Positions 35,174 through 45,173 of a stretch of DNA of 64,000 nucleotides are shown here, piece by piece. The first letter of the stretch is position 1; each line of letters begins with the position of its first letter. This DNA comes from Aphanomyces cochlioides (lineage: Eukaryota; Oomycota; Saprolegniomycetes; Saprolegniales; Verrucalvaceae), in assembly GCA_019828595.1 (NCBI GenBank), contig JAHQRK010000005.1, positions 620,001-684,000 on the forward strand, written 5' to 3'. The notes beneath the pieces are model-generated. The model was not told the origin of the DNA, did no database searches, and saw only the letters and a list, made by a program, of their open reading frames with translations. The position numbers were made by a program, and so were the translations under genes.

Positions 35174-35754
35174 CTACAGCGATCTACAGTCGCTAGAGAG
35201 CGAGTAGCACCAGCTAGCCTGGATATAAAGACCCACCGACGCTGTCGCAAAGGATGCCGTGGGTGTGAACACAGTACGCGACACGCCCATGATATCTAGC
35301 GGGCTGACGTGGTGCATGCATGCACCCAATGCGTCTTCCAAAAACAAGAAGCGCTTGACGAGATGGAGAGAACGATCTCTCAACCATCTCATGCGAAGCG
35401 TGACGGTGTCGTCGTCGTCGTTGTACCTCGCGATCGAGACGTTTCAAGCATTTGTCAGCCATGAGTACGATCTTATATCAGCGTGAACTTACGAGTTTGT
35501 GCCCATGTTGGACTTACAAACCAAGGATTGCCAACAGGTTGCGAGATCCATCTCGTCCTGACGAGAGCAACGAAAGAGGAGTGGTGGATGGCGACGAAGT
35601 GCGAGCCTGCGAGAGCGAGTCGCCACCACCGAACGTGGGAACGACGTCTTTCTCGATGCGGTTTCATGAATCTACCTTAGTATTCGAGAATGGAAACTTA
35701 GCCGAGAGGACGCCACCGGTGATTACATGAAGCAGAGCGAAGATTCAAGGCCAT
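35174..35754 (-). CDS. Hypothetical protein, spliced
   Basis: No family is recognised. Exons with host-like codon use can be joined. A first exon of about nine codons (MALNLRSAS) runs from 35754. A middle exon contains VVPTFGGGDSLSQARTSSP and ends NLLAILG. A last exon (YNDDDDTVTLRMRWLRDRSL, KRFLFLEDALGACMHHVSPL) runs to TAG at 35174. The second intron has the donor GTAAGT and an acceptor ending GCGAG, keeping the frame open. The first intron is less certain. The start codon overlaps the start of the divergent neighbour at 35753 in a shared CATG, which is unusual and makes at least one of the two starts doubtful. Confidence 0.4.
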
Positions 35755-36196
35755 GACTGCTTCGTGTGTCCAAGTTGACGAACCTGCTTTGCTCCAGCTT
35801 GTCCAATCTGGCTCCAATGCCATGCTAGTCCAGTGGCTCGACAATCAACCGACAGCCCATGCGATCGAGTGTGTCGTACGTCTCGTGATTGAAACAGGAT
35901 GCCTCACACGACTCGTATTGTGTGTGGAGCGCGTGCTTGGTCGTGTAGCACAAACACACGAGCCACCGCCAGCCATGTCGTCTTGGTCGCCATTGTGTCG
36001 TTGGATCCAATGGGCGATCCATGGCAACCAGCTCCAACTCGCCATTTATTTACAGCACGAGCTCGTCCATCGGCAACAAGCCACGAGTTCGCACGTCGTA
36101 GCTGCCAAGCAGCAACCAACCCATCGAGAGACGATCAACAATGTAGCACGCGCCTTGCTCGAGCGAGTCGACGATACCTATTCCACGATTTTGTAG
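35753..36196 (+). CDS. Hypothetical protein
   Basis: A single open frame of 147 codons begins MTASCVQVDEPALLQLVQSG and includes LVIETGCLTRLVLCVERVLG, CRWIQWAIHGNQLQLAIYLQ and RETINNVARALLERVDDTYS, ending TAG at 36194. It is Leu/Val-rich and predicted to be all-helical, with repeat-like helix pairs. Codon choice resembles the neighbouring host genes. I do not recognise a family. It is divergent from the gene at 35174-35754. Confidence 0.5.
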   Translation: MTASCVQVDEPALLQLVQSGSNAMLVQWLDNQPTAHAIECVVRLVIETGCLTRLVLCVERVLGRVAQTHEPPPAMSSWSPLCRWIQWAIHGNQLQLAIYLQHELVHRQQATSSHVVAAKQQPTHRETINNVARALLERVDDTYSTIL

Positions 36197-36271
36197 TCTG
36201 TAACCTTCAATTCCACCCAATCTGCCTTAGAACCGAGTTCAGCCTTGTCTCGTCTGCAAGATCCTCCTCGA

Positions 36272-36505
36272 ATGAATCCAAGACAGTCGCGCAAACGCAT
36301 CTCGTCCACGTGGATGGGAATTCGATCGGATTACACATGGCTGTCCGAAGAAATGCATCCAGAGTGTCGTCGGTACGTAAGAAGAATGAATGCAGGCTGG
36401 ATGGGAATGGATGGATGGACCTTCATGAAGGCAGAGCAAGAAGACATCCAGTCGACCAGACAACTCTCTTTGATGCAAGGTGAAACATGTGAGACTTTGG
36501 GCTGA
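36272..36505 (+). CDS. Possible small protein
   Basis: A short open frame (MNPRQSRKRISSTWMGIRSD, then RRMNAGWMGMDGWTFMKAEQ) lies just downstream of the previous gene. It is basic at the N-terminus and Trp/Met-rich, with no recognised family. Beyond it, 36506-36967 holds nothing I can support. Confidence 0.22.
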   Translation: MNPRQSRKRISSTWMGIRSDYTWLSEEMHPECRRYVRRMNAGWMGMDGWTFMKAEQEDIQSTRQLSLMQGETCETLG

Positions 36506-36967
36506 TGTTTCCAAGAGGGCCAACTGCTGTCGCGGATAAAAGATGGGTGCTGTGAACAACCTTGATGAGATTTTGGCCCCTTCCGACTTGGATCGGGAAC
36601 TCCAGTGCATCGACTTGGATTCATGAGGATACAATTAGCGCTGGTTTAAATTGGCAGGTTGCTTTGCTGGCGAATGATAACTACTGCATGCTCCTACGAT
36701 TCGTGACGCTCGATATAGGCACCCATCTTCTGGGGCAAGTCCAAGATTTGTCGACAACCATGACAAAATTTGTTATGGCGTGGCACTCACTCCGTGTTAA
36801 ATGGGGGCGAGAGATGCTTGAGCGAGATTCTAGATAAAGAGGATATTGCGATACCAACGCTGCCAAGTATATTGACATGGATGTGATGTTGCTGGAGTGG
36901 TAGAATACATCACAACTTTCAACTATTACGTGAACTCATGCACCATAAAGAGCACTCGCCGTGCATT

Positions 36968-38645
36968 CTAGACATGATGGCTATGTTGCCTTGACGAGCG
37001 CTTCTGCCCGCGCTCGAATACAAAATAAGCAGCAAATGCCACGACGGGAAGGAGGTACCATCCGAAGAAGGTCAACTTGGGCTGCTCGTGGTCCAGTCGA
37101 AATGCCTTCTCCCCGACTAAATGAACGGCTGCAGTAGTCGTTTCAAGGACTTCTTGCTTCGGCGCTTCAGTCGTTGGCGCTTCCGTCGTAGGCTCCACCG
37201 TCGTCGTCGGACGTCGCGTTTTGAGTTTTTCAAATCCATACGTCTTCTTCAGCCAATGCTCAACATGCTCCATAACCCATTCGTCTAAACGAGAAAATGA
37301 TCCGGTCAAGCTTACACACTGCTTGACGTCGTACCTTCTTGGCCGCATGTAGCACACACTGTGGGTTTGGGCCATTGGTAGTGGCGAATACGCTTGTTGA
37401 CTGCGTTGTGCATCTTCCAGAGCCACATGTAGAGCGCTTTTTGTTTGTTGGGCTCTTGATCGAGTGTTTCCATGAGAGCTATCTTGTTGTACTCCAAGAA
37501 ATGGTTTCGGCAAGGCAAACACGTCAAGTAATGCTTGACAAATCGTCGAATGGCACCCATGACGGCGACGGCAAGCTCGTCGTTGGACGTGGGGCCGTTC
37601 AAGAGGGTCATCATGTGGAACATAGTCCATTGACCGCAAGTGTAGAGCTCACAGGCATAGTATTCGGTACCATTGCCTTCAAACAGCGTGGGGATCAATT
37701 CCCATTCTTCAGCATCTTGAATCGACTTTGAGTACTCAGCATGGAGAACCGCAGTGTGGTCCTGCCATCCTTGGAAGAGAACTTTCCATTTAGCCTGCGT
37801 TAAAAGAGATATTGGGGATACTTGCTTGTACAAGTTGGTCAACTAAACACAGAAGTCATGAGCGACCTTCGAAGAGAACAAGCGTACCAATTGGCGATTG
37901 ACAACGCCGGGAAAAGTAAGAGAAACTACACGAAGCCATTCCTTGAGGGCATCGAATTCGTCATCCTCTAACACAGTTTTTCCTGTGAACACAGCTTCCT
38001 TCATTCCGAACACAAAAGCCGAGGCTGCATCTCTGACACGAGTCGTAGCATTCGTTGGCAGCGTTGATTCTTCCCACAAAGGTCGCAGAGTCGTCTCGGC
38101 AGGTGTCGTTGGAGCTGAGGATTCAGCTGGCCATTCACCAGTTTCATTGAACACTTGTTGTCGGAACATTTGAGCCACGAGACCGAGGACTTCGTCTTTC
38201 GTATGTTCACCCACCGCTCGTTTGTTTTCAAAGTTCATATTCTTGTCAAAGTTCCACAGCGCAAGCGTTGGGAAGCCCTTGATGGCAGAGATTGCGCATT
38301 GTTCCCAGTCCATACAGCTCATCGCACCAACGTTGATAATATCGAGTGGTTTGAAGTGCGCAGCAATTTCATTGTAGATCGGTACGAACTGTTTGCAATG
38401 AGGACAACTACAAACACGCTGGCATGAGCGAGTGCAGTCGTCGGTCGAACTTACAATGGATGGTAGAAATCAATCAACCATGGCTTGCTGTTGTTCTTCG
38501 CATCGCGCACCAATTCGTTAAAATTATGGTCGGTCAAGTATGTGATATTCGGATGGTCTTCCTTGAAGAGCGGCGACGGATCTCGGTTCCCGCCGGCGCC
38601 TAGCACCGCCACAAAGACGACGCTCCATAAGACGAGCCACAGCAT
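36968..38645 (-). CDS. Quiescin-type sulfhydryl oxidase (copy b)
   Basis: The start at 38645 gives a signal peptide (MLWLVLWSVVFVAVLGAGG). The thioredoxin domain contains ITYLTDHNFNEL and the active site CPHC (FYHPF-CPHC-KQFVP), joined across an intron of about 47 nt. A Thr/Pro linker (SAPTTPAETTLRPL) precedes the helical spacer and the Erv domain: CGQWTMFHMMTLLN, FVKHYLTCLPCRNHF (redox CxxC) and LWKMHNAVNKRIRHYQW, with a distal CATCGQ. The tail has a (TTEAP)n-like linker, one transmembrane helix (FFGWYLLPVVAFAAYFVF) and a basic cytosolic end. It shares with copy a (20785-22185) the same domain order but only moderate identity, so this is an old duplication. Confidence 0.9.
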
Positions 38646-38710
38646 TAGCAATCTGCTCAAGAGGAACACCGAAATCGAAGAAAAGCAGCCAATCACATCG
38701 AGCCAACGAA

Positions 38711-38741
38711 TTCCGGATAAAGATTTCGTTTCTCCGGATAA
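38711..38741. promoter_or_regulatory. Two TCCGGATAA words upstream of QSOX copy b
   Basis: TTCCGGATAA at 38711-38720 and CTCCGGATAA at 38732-38741 lie 66-96 bp upstream of the ATG at 38645, in tandem orientation 21 bp apart. Confidence 0.45.
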
Positions 38742-38847
38742 GCTCAGTCCAGTTTGGTGCAAAATGTTGAAAGAAATGACGATTTTTCACATTTTTTAAA
38801 ATAATTCCCGCTGAAAATGCTCCAAAATTGGCTAAAATAGGACTATT

Positions 38848-39864
38848 TCAGTTTTTCCATGGACTTCCGCTTGGGGAGGCAGGATCCAGCTCCTGAAGTG
38901 GGAGAGGCTTGATCCGCTGGAGACAGCTAGAGGCACGATGGCTTCGGCATGGTGAAACATAGCGCACGCAGCCAGATCCAGAGAGATTGGTGTGGCTTGA
39001 CACGGCCGTGACGTTTGTGGACAGATTGCCCGAACTTGCTAATGCGATGTGATGAGCGACACAGGTGCTTGCATCTTGGTCGCATGTCAATTGCAGACTG
39101 CCCGAGCTGCATATTCGGGAGTCAAGCAACGCGACATTCAATGCAGCGGTCGTTGACATGAGGATTGGACCAGAGCCACCGACGACAAGCATGAGGTGAT
39201 CGGCTGTCAGAGTTTTCAACCCCAGACGAATTGCACCAGTGCCACGATTGACCACACGAGCGTCATGAGCCAAGAGGCGAGTAGTGTCCTTGACATAAAT
39301 CACACCAGACGAGTGGTTGGCAATGCTGAGGTCAGACGCAGTCAAGCTCGAAGTGCACAACGCTACCATGCCTCGACTGTGACTCGTTACATCCACGATG
39401 TCTGCCGAGATGCTCGAGCAGCGAAGTTGGAGACTGCCGCTTCCAGTATGCCAAGGCGTGAGGCCACTCGCCGCAAGCTGATCGTCTTGAATGGTCAGCT
39501 AGCCAGAACCCGACGAGTGGATTGAGAGATGACCCTTGGGGGACGATGCAAGAACGCCGGGTGAGATGACCATGACGCCAGACGCAGTATATGAAACGCC
39601 CTCCAAAGATCGTGGGGGCAGACGCAACTCGACATTGTAGCAGCCTTTAGCTCGCTTGCTATAGTTCCAGTCGAGCATCCATTCGCAGCGGGACTCGGAG
39701 ATCTTGAAAGCTTCCACAATGTCTGGCGAGTCGCAATGGAGGCAAAGGGTAGCTTGAGTAACAGAGTCGTCAGCAGTGATGTAGACCGCGCCAAGATGCA
39801 CAGCGAGGCTTGTGACGGTCGACTTGGCAACAAACGTCTTTGAGATCTTTCGTGGCTGTGTCAT
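38848..39864 (-). pseudogene. GIN/DUF2807-like beta-repeat protein, copy A, one nonsense codon
   Basis: The frame from MTQPRKISKTFVAKS (39864) is open to a TAG at 39499-39501 and continues in the same frame for another 216 codons to 38848. The sequence is built of short degenerate repeats such as SGSLQL, ADIVDVTS, SGVIYV, SGPILM and SGNLSTNV. These resemble the right-handed beta-solenoid of the head GIN (DUF2807) adhesin-like domain. At the stop, the paralogue at 40559-41490 has Gln (CAG), so the TAG is a C-to-T nonsense. The copy at 58735-59427 carries the same TAG. The product is either truncated after 121 residues, read through, or dead. No signal peptide is seen. Confidence 0.65.
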
Positions 39865-39957
39865 GGTGGGAGAAAATTCGAAGCTGAGAGCTTTTCATGA
39901 TGTTGAAAAGCGTCACTGCCACGGGGGCAGAGAGAGTTGATGATACTGCCCCGAAAA

Positions 39958-40073
39958 GACCAAAGCCACGGAAAAAGACCACACGTGGCTCCTCACCATG
40001 TCGATGTAGCTTGAAGACCAAAGCCACGGAAAAAGACCACACGTGGCTCCTCACCATGTCCATGTGGCTTGAA
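39958..40073. repeat. 58-bp tandem duplication upstream of GIN copy A
   Basis: Two head-to-tail units (39958-40015 and 40016-40073) begin GACCAAAGCCACGG and contain ACCACACGTGGCT with a CACGTG core. They differ at two or three bases. The third GIN copy has a single unit at about 59520-59577. From 40074 to 40558 I see no convincing gene; the open frame there has poor coding character. Confidence 0.8.
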
Positions 40074-40558
40074 GCGTCGGACAGCTTCTGCTCCAAGGCA
40101 TCCCTGACCTCCCTGCGGGATAGAATCTCCTCTTACCACCCATGCTGCTTGGGGATATGGACGCTGTCCATTGCCCTGGGCCTGGTGAGAGAGAGAGGGA
40201 AGACTACGTATCTTGATTTCTCGACCGACGACAGTGATAACACGACACGTTTGCAATTGCACCGAGCAGACAACCATCGAGGCACGAGGGCGCAACGAAG
40301 AAGCATCACGGCGGCCCTGGAAGCTCGGGGGGATTGCGTTGGATTGCCGCTTTCCACAACAATAAAGTCTTTTCTAGCGGAGGGAGTACCTCGAGGTGGA
40401 GCATTCATTGCCTTAGTGAAAGACGCAAAACTTATCGTCTATAATGCCCCTCTACGGTGACAGCACGCTAGTAGCATCTTCAGCTCTAGAGTCAACTTCC
40501 AGACGACGACAAGAGCACGATGTATTGTAGCTATAAATATGATCGCAGTAGTGCTTAA

Positions 40559-41490
40559 TTAGGCTGCAAGGGGATCACTCAGTGGCAACAACTTGATGCT
40601 CGCGACGGAGCGTAGGGATTGCACGGTGCATGGCGCAGTTTGGCGGACGCAGCCCGATCCAGAGGCGTTGGTTTCGGTCGTCGCTGCTACAACGTTTGTG
40701 GAAAGATCGCCCGAGCCTGACATTGCAATGTGATGGGCGGCGCAAGTACTGCCGTCTGGACTACAGGCCAAGTGCAGACTGCCCGAGCTGGTCACGCGAG
40801 AATCGATAAGTGCCGCGTTCAATGCTGCCGACACTGAGAGGAGGATTGGGCCAGAGCTGGCGACAACCAGCACGAGCTCGTCGGTTGTCAGGCTGTCGAA
40901 TGCCATTCGAACTGCGCCAGAGCCGCGATTGACCACGCGAACGTCATTAGCCGCGGCACGAGTTCGGGCGTCGAGGTAGATCACAGCTGAGGAATGGTTG
41001 GCGACGCCGAGGTCGGTCGTCGCCAAGCGCGAAGTGCACAAGACGACCATGCCCCACCCACGACTGGTGATATCCACGACATCGGCGGCGATACTGCTGC
41101 AGGTGAGCTGGAGGGAGCCAATTCCCGTATGCCAGATCATAAGTCCGCTAGCCACGAGTGTGTCGTCTTGGATGTTTAACTGCCCTGGACCAGACGAGTT
41201 GATCGACAGGTGGACGGAGATGACACAAAAACTCCACTCGAGATGGCCAGGATGCCAGACGCTGTGAACGAAACACACTCGAGCGTCCGTGCGGGGAGAC
41301 GCAACTCGATGGCGTAGCGTCCTGCGACGCGTTTCCCAGACGTGTCGGGATTCTGAAATGTTGAAAGCATCCAAGAAGTCCGACGAGTTGTAGTGGAGGC
41401 ATGCTGGTCGGCTACGACGTACACTGCGCCAAGGTTAGCGATCGTGGACGCGGCGGCAAACGTTCGCTGGAGCTTGGTGTGGAATGCCAT
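40559..41490 (-). pseudogene. GIN/DUF2807-like protein, copy B, multiple frameshifts
   Basis: The start MAFHTKLQRTFAAASTIANL (41490) parallels copy A, and the C-terminal two thirds (from about 41210 to 40559) align with copy A along the whole repeat region (GSLQLTCSSIAADVVDITS, SGPILLSVSAALNAALIDS). Matching copy A needs frame changes near 41403, 41355 and 41215, so no single reading frame spans the gene. The Gln that is TAG in copies A and C is intact here. It is best regarded as a pseudogene of an older duplicate. Confidence 0.65.
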
Positions 41491-41669
41491 GGTTGGAGTA
41501 GGTTGGAAAGTAAATCCATATCATGTTGTCTGCTCGCTGACAGTGACACAGCCACGGGATCGATTCGAAACGTCGGTCGATTCAAATCGTTCCTCACAAT
41601 TTTGTATCAAACGCACAATAGTAATACACTGTATTTTGATAAATTACACACATTTTGACATTTATACAG

Positions 41670-43967
41670 CTACGCGTAATGCAATGTTGCCAGAACCTCC
41701 GTGATCTTGGATTTCTTTTTCAAGTTGAGTCGACTCTCTGCGTCTTCGTGGCAAACAAATTTTCTTTTTGCTCTTTCTTGAACAATTTTTATCGCATTTG
41801 CTTCGCCCACCCCTTCAATGAGTTTCAACTCATTAAACGAAGCAGTGTTGATATTTGGTGCTTCCAAAAGACTTCGGTATGCGCGACTTGCAAAGGGTCC
41901 AAAATATTGAATAAATTCACCTTTCGAGACAATTCCGCATCGGGGAGGAAGTGCAAATTGATCCGTCAATTCACCAGACGTAATGAGCAGGAATACGTCT
42001 GAACTGCCAGTAATGCCTTTTGTTTGTTCTTTATCGTACGTCGCTTTGTTCATCTTCTGTTTCGATTGCACAAGTTTGCATTGAATCACTTCATTGCAAC
42101 GGACTTTGTCATTCCCAACCACCAATTGGATTCTCATAAATAGGTCTCCAGTAGGAGCACTGGTACCGTTGATGACGATTGTATTCAACTCTTCAAGCTC
42201 GACATAACCATCCCGATTTGTAAAACATGTCGAATCTTCAGGGATAAATTTTGTATCATGTTGATGTATAGCCTCCACCACATTGCGCGGGTTCGGCTCT
42301 TCGATCAAAATCCCATCGATTGCACCGAAACGGGCACCAGCGTGAAATACAGATAGCGGCACTGGAGTTTCACAATAAGCTATCGATTTTACACGACGGT
42401 AAAACGCCACAAAATGCTCAAATCGCTGCCACACCAACAAGGAGCGTGTTACATGCTCGTCAAAGTTGTGTAATTCACCAAACTTCTTTGGAATTTGCCT
42501 CATCAACATGACGAGTAGAATGAAAGCGCACTCCAAACGTTCGTCAGCAGTGTATCGAAACATACCAAAGCTTCGAAGTTCATCCACTGTCAAGCCTGAA
42601 CGACCAATTGGTTCAAACACACGATATCTGCGACGAGATAGAATTGCGGCCAGCACTTCTTGGCAATTGGTGGGGTTGCCAAACAAAGGAGTATCAAATA
42701 CGTCACCATATTTTCTTCTCAACATATCATACACGTCTTCGACAATTGTGGCTGGATCGACTTGATCCAAAGAACCCTGATACCGTAGCAGCACTTCCTG
42801 TAATGCCTCGAGCGCCCGGCCATGACCACCCATATCATCCACCAACTGCTTCTCCGTCCAATTTCTTGTTGCAACTACTTCGTGTCCGCATAATGGAACG
42901 GGAAGCAGAAACACGCGCTGCTGAGTCGAATCGGCTAGTGCTTCACGAAGCGGTTTTTGAACTGTTGCCGAACACACACAAACGGCAAATGATCTGGACG
43001 AATTCAGAAAGCGGCAAATTGCAGACAAGACGCGATAAAAGTCGCACGTCTTCGTGCCATCGTTGACGAGCTTCTGCATACCATCCACGCACAAGATCAC
43101 TGTCATATCTTCCACGTTGTCCATCTTCTCCAGTTTAGCCACAACATCAATCACCATTCCAATCGATAATGGAAGCTTTGAGTAATATTGCTTCAACTCA
43201 AATGTAAATATCGGCCAATCCTTTCTTTCTTTCGCGAGCTGGTAGAGCATTCGATAGCTTATGTCAAATTCAGGATTCGCAGAGTCGATTAATGATCCGA
43301 TTGCGGCCGTGCCATTCTCGAACGTCACACGAAACTCAAACGCCGTCTTCATTCTGCTGATCAGCTCTTCATCCTCCGCCAGCTCCGCCGCCTTGCACAG
43401 CAAAGACTTCATTTCATCCAGCATGCGCGACTTTCCAGTTCCTGGTCCACTCAACACGAGATTGAGAGCATGATTCTGCTTGTCCCAATTCTTAATCTGC
43501 CACGCTTTGAAATGCTGAACCAGCGGGTCCACAAGAGTAGTCACAAGCACTTCTGATCCTTGATAGGTCCAATCTTGTCCAGCGCTGCCACAAAGTCGCT
43601 TTGGCTTTCGCCATTCTAACATCTGCAATAAAGCCTGCAATTGCTCTGGAGGTTCAACAGCATCTTGGATAGCCAACAAATCGTGCGCAGGAACAACCAC
43701 AATGAATGCTTCCGCTTTAGATGAGCCAAGTTTGCCAATCGTTGAATCTTCTTCAAGTGGTTTCTTCTTTCGATCAAACGCCGACTTGTTCTTGAAGACG
43801 TGGAGCTCCGACGAGAGAATTCCTTTCAAATAATCACTTTGTCGGTCACATTTATCTTTCACAGCATCCCTGAACTCAGCAATAAAACTTTCGGAAGAGA
43901 GCTTGACAACGTCTGGTCGTCCCCTTGAACGGATTCCCTTGGCCATCCACCAGAGCAAAAAAGACAC
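41670..43967 (-). CDS. Crinkler (CRN)-type protein: Ubl-like header, P-loop ATPase, nuclease-like and HhH domains
   Basis: This intronless 765-residue protein follows the Crinkler architecture. An N-terminal ubiquitin-like header (about residues 18-90) includes FIAEFRDAVKDK, LHVFKNKSAFDRKK and AFIVVVPAHD. A STAND/ATPase-like module has Walker A LVLSGPGTGKSRML and a Walker-B-like VILCVDGMQKL. A C-terminal restriction-endonuclease-like segment contains RCNEVIQCKLVQ, fitting an E-x-K catalytic pair. A helix-hairpin-helix (NTASFNELKLIEGVGEANAI) and a basic end follow. CRN proteins are host-directed effectors or DNA-acting proteins in oomycetes; no classic signal peptide or exact LFLAK motif is visible. 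A CCAAT box lies about 60 bp upstream. Activity is inference. Confidence 0.8.
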   Translation of the reverse strand: MSFLLWWMAKGIRSRGRPDVVKLSSESFIAEFRDAVKDKCDRQSDYLKGILSSELHVFKNKSAFDRKKKPLEEDSTIGKLGSSKAEAFIVVVPAHDLLAIQDAVEPPEQLQALLQMLEWRKPKRLCGSAGQDWTYQGSEVLVTTLVDPLVQHFKAWQIKNWDKQNHALNLVLSGPGTGKSRMLDEMKSLLCKAAELAEDEELISRMKTAFEFRVTFENGTAAIGSLIDSANPEFDISYRMLYQLAKERKDWPIFTFELKQYYSKLPLSIGMVIDVVAKLEKMDNVEDMTVILCVDGMQKLVNDGTKTCDFYRVLSAICRFLNSSRSFAVCVCSATVQKPLREALADSTQQRVFLLPVPLCGHEVVATRNWTEKQLVDDMGGHGRALEALQEVLLRYQGSLDQVDPATIVEDVYDMLRRKYGDVFDTPLFGNPTNCQEVLAAILSRRRYRVFEPIGRSGLTVDELRSFGMFRYTADERLECAFILLVMLMRQIPKKFGELHNFDEHVTRSLLVWQRFEHFVAFYRRVKSIAYCETPVPLSVFHAGARFGAIDGILIEEPNPRNVVEAIHQHDTKFIPEDSTCFTNRDGYVELEELNTIVINGTSAPTGDLFMRIQLVVGNDKVRCNEVIQCKLVQSKQKMNKATYDKEQTKGITGSSDVFLLITSGELTDQFALPPRCGIVSKGEFIQYFGPFASRAYRSLLEAPNINTASFNELKLIEGVGEANAIKIVQERAKRKFVCHEDAESRLNLKKKSKITEVLATLHYA

Positions 43968-44523
43968 ATTTGATGCTTGCCATCTTCCAATGTTGGAATT
44001 GGGAAGGCTAGATAATTTTTGACATTTTAGCCAATCATCGACAAGTTATAACCTGTCAGGGATAATATATAAAGGTGTAATGTATTACGGAGTTTTCGCA
44101 AACTCGATTATATTCGATTATATTATAGATTTGATTATAGAATATCGATTTTCGAGAGTGCCTCTGATAATTCATAAATATATAGTCAAATTTTGATGAA
44201 AAATGATTATAGATCGCCCTCTATAATCATGAAATATTTCCTTCGTCGATTTATATACTGTGTCATATAATATCGACGAAGTCGCAAATAATGAATAGAA
44301 TTTGAGAGAATAATCTGCATGGAAACCACCAACCGCTTTGTTCCTGCTTTCATAAATCGAAACAAGGCCACGCAAATCACGTCATTCAAGGGTTCAAATT
44401 GAAATCATTTTTGAGGTATCATTAACCATATAGTTCGAGCAGAAATAGCATTGTCGAGCGCAAGCATGATATTCAGTTGTTTCAAGCAATCACGACTACG
44501 CTCAGAACCTCTGTTACTCATTA

Positions 44524-44988
44524 GAGCATCTCCAACCCATTAGCTATAGCCATAGCCAAATTAGCCATTTTGGGACAATTTTAGCTATAGCTATATTTGC
44601 AATCCACATTCTACCATAGCTAAATGGAAGAAGCGACACCCAGGATGACCATAGATCCTGAGTTCATCAGTGCCCTAGCAGCGATTCCCCAAACAACTGC
44701 GACGAATGCAGATCTTTTTGTCATCAATTTCTGTCCATTCTAGGCCTCTTAGCCTAATCCTTGACTCCTTTTCACTCATGCCAGAGCTCAGTACAACATC
44801 ACACATTCATTCTTGTTTTTGCTCAAGAATGTATGTTTGACATTTGACTTTTGAAATACTTGGCTAGCTATTTAAGTGAAAAATAGCTAGTCCATCAAAA
44901 AATTATGGCTATAGCGATCCTGGGTGGGACTGTTTTCTAGCCATATTTTGGCTATGGCTAGGGAAATAGCGACCGGGTGGAGACGCTC
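44524..44988. mobile_element. Harbinger-derived MITE
   Basis: The left end GAGCATCTCCAACCC and the right end (reverse complement GAGCGTCTCCACCCG) are followed by inverted subterminal repeats (TAGCCATAGCCAAA). TTA flanks both sides (44521-44523 and 44989-44991). There is no coding content. The TIR core GAGCATCTCCAAC matches that of the two-gene Harbinger element at 11920-14437, which makes that family its likely source of transposase. Confidence 0.88.
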
Positions 44989-45173
44989 TTACACTAGCAT
45001 ATAGTCAAAATCTATAGTTAAAATGAACTGCGAAAAGAATTCTGAGTGTTGATTATACTATAGACTTGACTATGGGCTATAATATAATCACATCTATAAT
45101 CGAAGTTTGCATCGAAAACTGGAATTTTGATATGTTTCGAAAATGCTTCAATATATTAACCACACACTATTTA

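Noticed and set aside
36239..36634. Minus-strand frames opposite the small plus-strand frame at 36272-36505
   Set aside because: They are Ser/His/Pro-rich without family resemblance and overlap a better plus-strand candidate. Neither is strong.
39897..40460. A 187-codon plus-strand open frame upstream of GIN copy A
   Set aside because: It runs through the 58-bp tandem duplication, has no recognisable motif or host-like codon pattern, and lies in the upstream region conserved with copy C, where the frame is not kept.
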